Assembly: GCA_964496435.1 (NCBI GenBank)
Contig: CAZBZP010000033.1
Location: forward strand, 1 to 20,449
Origin: Berkiella sp964496435
Lineage (GTDB): Bacteria > Pseudomonadota > Gammaproteobacteria > Berkiellales > Berkiellaceae
DNA length: 20,449 bases
Direction: 5' to 3'
The position numbers were made by a program, and so were the translations under genes. A model generated the notes under the pieces. The model did no database searches. It saw only the letters and a list, made by a program, of their open reading frames with translations, and was not told the origin of the DNA. Positions 15,390-20,449 of the stretch are shown one piece after another (positions within the stretch are counted from its first letter, which is position 1; every line of letters starts with the position of its first letter).

Positions 15390-16267
15390 AAATTATACTT
15401 ATCTTCATTATTTTCAGAAGTCGTTTTGCTTGATGCCATTTTTACATCAACTTTAGGTTTTTGCACTTGTTTTGCAACCTGAGGCTGAGCCTGAGGATGA
15501 CGTTGTTGCAGGTCATACTTTAAGATAAGTAATAATGCAAAGGACCATGAAGCGATAAAAGCTAATAATACCTGGCCAACACTTTCAATAACCATTTGCG
15601 GCTGAGCTTTTAATTCAGGGATGAAAACCGCTAATATTTTCCCAAGCATAATGAAAAAAAGCACGACTAAAATAGCCAGCAAGCAAAAAACAAAACTTCT
15701 AAAGAAATTTCCTTTTACCAGTCGCGCGCTCTCGTCAATTGATTCATTTGCGCCTAAATTATCGATAAAGACCAATATAGGGGCAAACAACTTTGGAATG
15801 AATGCCGCTATCAAGATGAGTCCTGTAATACATAACCAGGAAAACATATAGAGTGTGTTAACTTGGCGAAACCCTAAGAAGAAATAAACGCCCACACAAA
15901 CGCCCATGATGAGAGCGGGTAATAAAAACATTGAAAAGATACAGCCAGCAAAGGGGAGAAAACGCGATAGTGTGAAATAGAGTAAATTTTTATAGCTGGT
16001 AGTCATTCCTTTAGCGACCCCATCTATGGCGCAAAATAAGGTTCCAGACAAAATCAAAAGGATAACCACTGCAAAAATCGCGATTTGAGAATGTAAATGC
16101 GCGTAAGGGGCTGGGTATAAACTTGCGCCAAAACGAATGAAGTTTAAAACCAACAAGAGGCTAATGTTCAAGGCTAATACCTTAGGGAGACTCAAGCGGT
16201 AAAGCTTGCAGCAATTTGTAATAATGGCATCGTTTGATAGGGGAGCTTTAAGCGGTATTAGCGCCAT
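15386..16267 (-). CDS. Six-helix inner-membrane protein of unknown function
   Basis: 293 residues from the ATG at 16267 (299 from an in-frame ATG at 16285). About six transmembrane segments fall near residues 27-48, 62-84, 104-130, 137-165, 197-222 and 236-258, followed by a soluble Gln/Lys/Ser-rich tail of about 30 residues. Between helices 4 and 5 the stretch PILVFIDNLGANESIDESARLVKGNFFRSF resembles the amphipathic linker of YciC/UPF0259-like and DUF975-type membrane proteins (.ESL..S..LV+GN..R.F), which is the only family hint. Substrate or partner is unknown. The gene is divergent from purU, and a TATAAT (complement of 16327-16332) lies about 60 bases upstream. Its last 4 bases overlap the end of the ankyrin-type gene. 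Confidence 0.72.
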   Translation of the reverse strand: MALIPLKAPLSNDAIITNCCKLYRLSLPKVLALNISLLLVLNFIRFGASLYPAPYAHLHSQIAIFAVVILLILSGTLFCAIDGVAKGMTTSYKNLLYFTLSRFLPFAGCIFSMFLLPALIMGVCVGVYFFLGFRQVNTLYMFSWLCITGLILIAAFIPKLFAPILVFIDNLGANESIDESARLVKGNFFRSFVFCLLAILVVLFFIMLGKILAVFIPELKAQPQMVIESVGQVLLAFIASWSFALLLILKYDLQQRHPQAQPQVAKQVQKPKVDVKMASSKTTSENNEDKYNF

Positions 16268-16273
16268 ATTTAA

Positions 16274-16279
16274 CCTCTC
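16274..16279 (-). promoter_or_regulatory. Ribosome-binding site deciding the membrane-protein start
   Basis: On the minus strand GAGAGG stands 6 bases before the ATG at 16267. The alternative ATG at 16285 lies upstream of this sequence and has no purine-rich site of its own, so the shorter protein is preferred. Confidence 0.5.
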
Positions 16280-16326
16280 AATCATTTATGGTAGACACTT
16301 ACTTCTGCATCGCTTTAGGTATATTT

Positions 16327-16332
16327 ATTATA
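16327..16332 (-). promoter_or_regulatory. Candidate -10 element for the membrane-protein gene
   Basis: A perfect TATAAT on the minus strand in the context ACACTATAATAAA, about 60 bases before the start at 16267. No good -35 hexamer was found at 16-18 bases. Confidence 0.35.
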
Positions 16333-16391
16333 GTGTCTTTTAGGAATTAAGGTCATCGAAGGGAAAAGGGGTAATTATGTTAGAATAACGA

Positions 16392-16397
16392 TATAAT
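16392..16397 (+). promoter_or_regulatory. Candidate -10 element for purU
   Basis: A perfect TATAAT 47 bases before the purU ATG at 16445. The upstream sequence (AGGGGTAATTATG) offers no clear -35, so the call rests on the -10 and its position in the divergent gap. Confidence 0.35.
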
Positions 16398-16444
16398 TAT
16401 TGCCATTAAATAAACCTAACTTTCTAACTTAATTGGTGCTCATC

Positions 16445-17326
16445 ATGAAACAGGCAGATCTTGCTAGCGTTGCCAGATTACTGATTACTTGTCCTGATAG
16501 ACCAGGCATCATCGCGCAGGTAACCACCTTTTTAAAAGATCATGGAGCCAACATCACTGATCTGGATCAACATTCAACCGATCCCATTGGTGGTACATTT
16601 TTCATGCGCCTTGAATTTCAAACACCCCATCTTGATCTTTCAAGTAAGAAATTAGAGGAACAATTTTCCACTGATGTTGGCACGCCATTTAAAATGGATT
16701 GGCAATTACATTATGCTGCCAATTTAAGACGTATGGCCGTTTTTGTATCAAAGTATGATCATGCTTTTTTAGAAGTGCTATGGCGCTGTTCACGTCATGA
16801 ATTGGCAATGACAATTCCGTTCATCATTTCAAATCATCCCGATTTAGAAAGCGCTGCCAAACATTTTAATATTCCTTATTATCATATTCCTGTAAGCAAA
16901 GACACCAAAGCGCAAGCTGAAGATAAAATGTTAAAACTCTGCCAAGAACACAAAGTAGATGGCATTATTTTAGCGCGCTATATGCAAATTCTTTCCGAGC
17001 AATTCATTGAACAATACCCAAGCAGGATTATTAATATCCATCATTCATTTTTACCTGCCTTTATAGGTGCCAATCCTTATCAGCAAGCTTATGATAAGGG
17101 CGTGAAGTTAATCGGTGCCACGGCGCATTATGTGACTAAGGATTTAGACATGGGGCCGATTATTGCACAAGATGTGGTTAGAGCCTCACATCGCCTCAAT
17201 GCGGATGAACTACGCATTCTTGGTCAAAATGTCGAACGGACTGTATTGGCGCGTGCGATTAAAGCTCACGTTGAAGATAGAATCATTGTTGATGGTAATA
17301 AAACCATCGTTTTTGATTTAGAATAA
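16445..17326 (+). CDS. purU: Formyltetrahydrofolate deformylase
   Basis: 293 residues from the ATG at 16445. It hydrolyses 10-formyl-THF to formate and THF, balancing the one-carbon pool and supplying formate for formate-dependent purine synthesis, in the cytoplasm. An N-terminal ACT domain (about 10-85) opens RLLITCPDRPGIIAQVTTFL, with GANITDLDQHSTD. The C-terminal formyltransferase-fold domain (about 95-285) has MAVFVSKYDHAFLEVL, the catalytic Asn197/His199 in INIHHSFLPAF and Asp235 in TKDLDMGPII. The ACT-plus-GART order and the HHSFLPAF.GA.PY signature distinguish PurU from PurN and Fmt. An upstream TTG in frame (16433) has no support. The next gene starts 5 bases after the stop, so the two are probably co-transcribed. 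Confidence 0.92.
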   Translation: MKQADLASVARLLITCPDRPGIIAQVTTFLKDHGANITDLDQHSTDPIGGTFFMRLEFQTPHLDLSSKKLEEQFSTDVGTPFKMDWQLHYAANLRRMAVFVSKYDHAFLEVLWRCSRHELAMTIPFIISNHPDLESAAKHFNIPYYHIPVSKDTKAQAEDKMLKLCQEHKVDGIILARYMQILSEQFIEQYPSRIINIHHSFLPAFIGANPYQQAYDKGVKLIGATAHYVTKDLDMGPIIAQDVVRASHRLNADELRILGQNVERTVLARAIKAHVEDRIIVDGNKTIVFDLE

Positions 17327-17331
17327 AAGCC

Positions 17332-17835
17332 ATGACACTCAGCATTGCCAACCTAGACAAACAACACATTCCTATGATGGTGAATGCTTTTGCACTATTG
17401 GGTTGGCAAAAACCGGCCTCATTATTCGAAAATTATCTGCATGATCAACAACAAGGTAATCGGGTTGTTTGGGTGGCATTCATCGATGGGCAATTTAGCG
17501 GCTATGTTACTTTAAAATTACACTCAGCCTATACTCCTTTTCTTGAAAAGGCTATTCCTGAAATTAACGATTTAAATGTATTGCCCCACTTTAGAAATAG
17601 AGGTGTCGCTAGTCATCTTTTAGATTTAGCAGAAGCGAAGGCTAAAACAATTAATGACATCGTTGGTATTGGGGTTGGCTTAACGGCAGATTATGGTGCA
17701 GCACAAAGGTTATATGTTAAAAGAGGCTACATGCCCAATGGCCGTGGGATTACCTATGCAAACAAAGAAGTGCACTGGGGCACTTCTTATGTTGTTGATG
17801 ATGATTTAGTTTTGTGGTTTAGTAAAAAATGCTAA
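17332..17835 (+). CDS. GNAT-family N-acetyltransferase
   Basis: 167 residues, the usual size for a stand-alone GNAT fold enzyme that transfers an acyl group from acyl-CoA to an amine. The acetyl-CoA-binding motif A is seen as VLPHFRNRGVASHLLDLAE (R88-N-R-G-V-A93). The following VGIGVGLTADYGAAQRLYVKRGY (about 111-133) is the beta5/alpha4 region that ends motif B. Preceding strands VVWVAFIDGQFSGYVTLKL fit the N-terminal half. The acceptor is unknown. It follows purU with only 5 bases between, which suggests translational coupling, though a functional link to one-carbon metabolism is not evident. Its stop overlaps that of the opposing DUF1328 gene by 4 bases (CTAA at 17832-17835). Confidence 0.85.
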   Translation: MTLSIANLDKQHIPMMVNAFALLGWQKPASLFENYLHDQQQGNRVVWVAFIDGQFSGYVTLKLHSAYTPFLEKAIPEINDLNVLPHFRNRGVASHLLDLAEAKAKTINDIVGIGVGLTADYGAAQRLYVKRGYMPNGRGITYANKEVHWGTSYVVDDDLVLWFSKKC

Positions 17836-18020
17836 ATCTTTTTAACTAAATGCGCGATGAGACCAAGCACAAACAAGACGATAAAAACAAAGAATAAAAT
17901 GCGGCCTATTTCACCCAATGCGCCTGCTACCCCAAAAAAACCAAAGAATGATGAGACAACCGCTAAGATGAGACACACAACAGCATAAAATAATAAGGAT
18001 TGATTTTGAAGATTAAACAT
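17832..18020 (-). CDS. DUF1328-type small membrane protein (YtjA-like)
   Basis: 62 residues with two transmembrane helices (about 8-30 and 38-58). The core LFYAVVCLILAVVSSFFGFFGVAGA...IGRILFFVFIVLFVLGLI matches the DUF1328/YtjA pattern (ALIFLVIALIAGLLGFGGIAG...AKILFFIFLVLFV). Such peptides are widespread in proteobacteria, and family members are often associated with envelope or osmotic stress, but no biochemical role is established that I know of. The ribosome-binding site GAGGG stands 4 bases before the ATG. It lies 10 bases downstream of the small unknown gene on the same strand and is probably co-transcribed with it. Confidence 0.78.
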   Translation of the reverse strand: MFNLQNQSLLFYAVVCLILAVVSSFFGFFGVAGALGEIGRILFFVFIVLFVLGLIAHLVKKI

Positions 18021-18030
18021 AGAGCCCTCG

Positions 18031-18264
18031 CTAAGTGATATCTAAAACACCTTCTGATTGAACAATATCATCTTCTTCAAGTTCACAAGTTACTTGATTT
18101 TTATCATTCCATGAAACTTCACGCCATTCAACTGGATGGATGGTGGTGTCTGCTTTACTACGCGCAAAGGTTTCATAAGCAACTTCCCTTGCTCTTGCTT
18201 CTGTTGCTGCTCTAATGCGGACATAACCAGGTGAATTTTTTACGGTTAATTTCCAGACGTTCAT
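18031..18264 (-). CDS. Small soluble protein of unknown function
   Basis: 77 residues, no signal peptide or membrane segment. The N-terminal half (VWKLTVKNSPGYVRIRAATEARAREVAYETF) reads as a beta-strand, a second strand and an Arg/Ala-rich helix, a pattern I have seen in short proteobacterial hypothetical proteins that adjust arguments in an alpha-beta ferredoxin-like manner, but I cannot name a family. The C-terminal half is acidic (CELEEDDIV). It is transcribed ahead of the DUF1328 gene with a 10-base gap, and the pair forms a probable two-gene unit. Regulation and partner are unknown. Confidence 0.6.
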   Translation of the reverse strand: MNVWKLTVKNSPGYVRIRAATEARAREVAYETFARSKADTTIHPVEWREVSWNDKNQVTCELEEDDIVQSEGVLDIT

Positions 18265-18374
18265 ATATTTCCTATTTTATTCAAATAATGCATATACAAA
18301 TTAAAATACATTTGAACTTACTAAAAACATAGCCTATTAAATTGAATATTTAGGCGACTACACACTAAACATAG

Positions 18375-18403
18375 TTGCAGCGTCTAAATGCTAGTTTTAC
18401 ATT
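18375..18403 (+). promoter_or_regulatory. Candidate promoter of the 615-residue protein gene
   Basis: TTGCAG (18375-18380), a 17-base spacer and TACATT (18398-18403), each with a 4/6 match to the consensus, 34 bases before the preferred ATG at 18438. Confidence 0.3.
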
Positions 18404-18423
18404 ATTAATTTAGGTGTGTGAAA

Positions 18424-18432
18424 AGAGGAAGG
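18424..18432 (+). promoter_or_regulatory. Ribosome-binding site deciding the start at 18438
   Basis: AGAGGAAGG ends 5 bases before the ATG at 18438. An in-frame GTG at 18414 lies upstream of it and has only a weak TTTAGG before it, so the ATG is preferred. Confidence 0.5.
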
Positions 18433-18437
18433 CTCCT

Positions 18438-20285
18438 ATGTTACGTGCCCTTACACCAAATAATCCTACAAAAAAATTGACCAGCCTTGAAATGGCATTG
18501 CTAGAATCTGCAGTTAAAGGAAATGATGAAGTATTTGATAAATTGCTATCCGCCATAAAACGTTCCTATGGTGGAACAATACCCTCTGAAAAAGTAAAAC
18601 AGATTTTTGAAGAAGGTATACCAGAGGGTGCAAGCGTTTTGCAAAAAATTATCGGAGATTATCCAACTAATGAAACGCCAATTAATTCTTCAACTGCTAA
18701 AATAATACTGAGTCTACTAGACGAGTTAGAAAAAGCGAATTATGACACACAACTTGCCTTGCCTTTCTTTCATACGTCAATATCTGCTTGGGCAGGTAAG
18801 TATGGTTTTGATACCGTGCTTGCTCATCCTTTAGTGCAAAAGGAAATGATAATAAGGCAAATCCAAGATCACTTCCTAAGTGGCGATATTGAGCTAGCAA
18901 GAAACATTTACGCCAACTTGAGAGAAGAATATAAATTAACACATCAATCTGTCTTTAAATTTTTGGGCATTAGAATTAAAGACTCCAATCTAGACATTGT
19001 TGTGAAAGATAGAATTCTCGCAGAATTATTACAAGGTAAGGATATTGATATTCATGAATTTTTATATAATGCGCAAGAACAAAATATAGTGCGCAACATT
19101 ATTGCTGCAAAATTTACAAGCGTGCAAAAGACGCAAGTTTTTAAAATGCATGAGGCTATCTACAATTTAAGCTTGGAAAATCCTCCCAACCAACATCAAC
19201 CTAAAGCCATAAAATTGATTGAATCTTATTTTGGGAAGATGGAACCAAAAAGAAAAAGTGAGGAGGCGAGTTTAACATTAAAGCACCTGCTCACCAGTGA
19301 AGATTTTATAGGGATTGCGCGTCCTATTATGGCACAAGACACCAAAAGAGCTATCTGCACCGCATTGATTAAGCAAGGCGCAAAGATAGAGATTCCTCCT
19401 TGCACTATTACTTTACTTCCACCTCAAATTATGTTTGATTGTTTAGAATTAGATGCTGGTACGAACGAAATCTGTAAAGCCTTTACATTTTCGCCTGAAT
19501 TATCAAAAATGGATTATCGTAGCATACTTGTAAACACATTTGGCCGAGTTGAAAAGGTCATTCCTGAAACGCAAGCAATTGCCTATTTACCTAATCAAGC
19601 AGCACTAAAAGCCTTGTGCAAAAATGCACGACCTTGTTTTACAGTTGATTATTTTCTTGGGATTGATCCGCTTACAGGATTTTTTCATCCCCATCCCGCA
19701 GAAGATGATGAAGATTATCAAAAAAAGAAATTAGAAGCAGATGAAAAGGACAAAGCAATACAGACTATTTTTGAAAATGGTTTGGTTGAAGATATGGATA
19801 GCATAAAACCAGGTGCTTATCAGCTGCACTTTAATGATCCAAAAACAGATGCGCCTTATGATCTTTATCAATATTTCGAGGATAATCCAAACTTCAAAAA
19901 AGCACTTTTGACAGCACAAAGAGATCAGGAATTAGTAGGTGAATACTTACTGGCTTTAGCAACCCTAAGAAGTGATTCGCGCAGCAAAGATGAATTAGAA
20001 ATTTTAGATGAAGAAATAGGGCCTATCCTTCATGGTGGCCATGAGCATAGTTTGGCTAAGATTAAGGAGTTTATGCATAAATATCCTGATATTGCTCCAC
20101 ATATTATTGGTCATATGAGTGATGTCGAAAAACCAACGAAGCAAGCAGAGGGCAGTACGATATTTAATACAGCCCAATCCTTTGAAAAGCAAAGAAAGGA
20201 TAGTGCTGCGAAGAGTTTCAATGTGGTTGAGAAGGTGGAAGAAGTTACTACTGGAGTGACGAGGACGCATAAACATAAAAAGTGA
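18438..20285 (+). CDS. Large soluble protein of unknown function, effector-like
   Basis: 615 residues from the ATG at 18438 (623 from the GTG at 18414). I recognise no enzyme or transporter family. It has no signal peptide or membrane helix and is rich in Lys, Glu, Leu and Ile, so it is probably mostly helical. The first part (LEMALLESAVKGNDEVFDKLLSAIKR) and the segment around residues 280-330 (IARPIMAQDTKRAICTALIKQGAKIEIP) have the rhythm of degenerate ankyrin or other helical repeats, without a clean consensus. An acidic and Lys-rich stretch lies near residues 420-440 (EDDEDYQKKKLEADEKDK). The C-terminus is polar, with VEKVEEV, and ends in basic TRTHKHKK. Size, orphan status and a charged C-terminus are seen in type IV-secreted effectors of Legionella-like bacteria, but no secretion machinery is in the window, so this is inference. 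The stop lies inside a shared hairpin. Confidence 0.6.
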   Translation: MLRALTPNNPTKKLTSLEMALLESAVKGNDEVFDKLLSAIKRSYGGTIPSEKVKQIFEEGIPEGASVLQKIIGDYPTNETPINSSTAKIILSLLDELEKANYDTQLALPFFHTSISAWAGKYGFDTVLAHPLVQKEMIIRQIQDHFLSGDIELARNIYANLREEYKLTHQSVFKFLGIRIKDSNLDIVVKDRILAELLQGKDIDIHEFLYNAQEQNIVRNIIAAKFTSVQKTQVFKMHEAIYNLSLENPPNQHQPKAIKLIESYFGKMEPKRKSEEASLTLKHLLTSEDFIGIARPIMAQDTKRAICTALIKQGAKIEIPPCTITLLPPQIMFDCLELDAGTNEICKAFTFSPELSKMDYRSILVNTFGRVEKVIPETQAIAYLPNQAALKALCKNARPCFTVDYFLGIDPLTGFFHPHPAEDDEDYQKKKLEADEKDKAIQTIFENGLVEDMDSIKPGAYQLHFNDPKTDAPYDLYQYFEDNPNFKKALLTAQRDQELVGEYLLALATLRSDSRSKDELEILDEEIGPILHGGHEHSLAKIKEFMHKYPDIAPHIIGHMSDVEKPTKQAEGSTIFNTAQSFEKQRKDSAAKSFNVVEKVEEVTTGVTRTHKHKK

Positions 20286-20301
20286 CGCTTTGAGCGTCAC
20301 T
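20281..20301. terminator. Shared hairpin terminator between convergent genes
   Basis: AGTGACGCT (20281-20289) pairs perfectly with AGCGTCACT (20293-20301) around the loop TTG. On the minus strand the stem is followed directly by TTTTT (complement of 20276-20280), a classic intrinsic terminator for the YbaK-type gene; on the plus strand the tail is weaker (TCACTTCTATT). The arms contain both stop codons: TGA at 20283-20285 for the plus gene and the complement of 20297-20299 for the minus gene. Confidence 0.75.
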
Positions 20302-20449
20302 TCACTTCTATTACTTTCCCATGGGTTATACGCTCAAGCTCGCTTGTTTTTAAACTAAATACGGCAAAGGGTGTGCCTGCTGCTGCCCAAATTATTTCAT
20401 GCTTTAGTAAATCCACATCAATATAAACATCCATTTTTTGTTTGTGGCC
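20297..20449 (-). CDS. YbaK-type aminoacyl-tRNA deacylase, C-terminal part (5' end outside window)
   Basis: The minus strand is open from the window edge to a TGA at 20297-20299, giving 50 codons. The translation includes MDVYIDVDLLKHEIIWAAAG, then TPFAVFSLKTSELERITHGK and VIEVK. The IWAAAGTP.AVF.L....L..IT.GKV..V pattern is that of the YbaK/EbsC editing domain, whose members hydrolyse mischarged tRNAs in trans (for example Cys-tRNA(Pro)). The N-terminal catalytic part is not visible, so specificity cannot be given. The short length and missing start make this moderate rather than firm. Its stop codon lies inside the shared hairpin at 20281-20301. Confidence 0.62.
   Translation of the reverse strand, partial: GHKQKMDVYIDVDLLKHEIIWAAAGTPFAVFSLKTSELERITHGKVIEVK

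Overview
The window looks like a piece of chromosome from an AT-rich Gram-negative bacterium, most probably a gammaproteobacterium. The Gram-negative evidence is three autotransporter-type outer-membrane barrels, a lipoprotein with a lipobox and Sec signal peptides. The KAS III, PurU, DUF1328 and polyprenyl-sugar-type GT2 proteins read like gammaproteobacterial versions. An ankyrin-type small protein, a 615-residue orphan protein and a degenerate HPt protein are reminiscent of host-associated lineages such as Legionellales, but that placement is inference. I see no rRNA, tRNA, CRISPR array, insertion sequence or phage gene.

Layout. 1-402: 3' end of a family 2 glycosyltransferase. 501-1055: a secreted Gly/Ala/Ser-rich protein with a four-cysteine tail. 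1063-3143 (minus): a solitary bioF and a lipoprotein serine hydrolase. 3323-11541 (plus): the centrepiece, a tight operon of three autotransporter-barrel proteins (gaps of 1 and 10 bases) closed by a strong hairpin. The first has almost no passenger. The second and third are large, collinear paralogues with NxGTI-type beta-helix passengers. 11692-13080: a sodium/solute symporter. 13112-14236 (minus): a KAS III (FabH-like) enzyme. 14334-14732 (minus): an HPt-fold protein lacking its phospho-acceptor histidine, with a possible 28-codon hydrophobic ORF antisense to its 3' end. 15030-15389: a short ankyrin-type protein. 15386-16267 (minus): a six-helix membrane protein. 16445-17835: purU followed by a GNAT acetyltransferase. 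17832-18264 (minus): a DUF1328 membrane peptide and a small unknown protein. 18438-20285: a large unknown soluble protein. 20297-20449 (minus): the 3' end of a YbaK-type aminoacyl-tRNA deacylase gene.

How the genes relate. The clearest functional unit is the autotransporter operon, which should decorate the cell surface. Its members share an alpha-helical element that precedes the barrel in the two large proteins. In the first protein this element sits directly behind the signal peptide, separated from the barrel by about 125 residues of Thr/Ala/Ser/Gln-rich spacer. Most other genes are single transcription units. Convergent neighbours are packed extremely tightly: two pairs overlap by 4 bases, and at two other junctions a perfect hairpin contains stop codons.

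The most unusual items are the passenger-less autotransporter with its relocated linker domain, the pseudo-HPt protein, the orphan 615-residue protein and the stop-codon-embedding hairpins.
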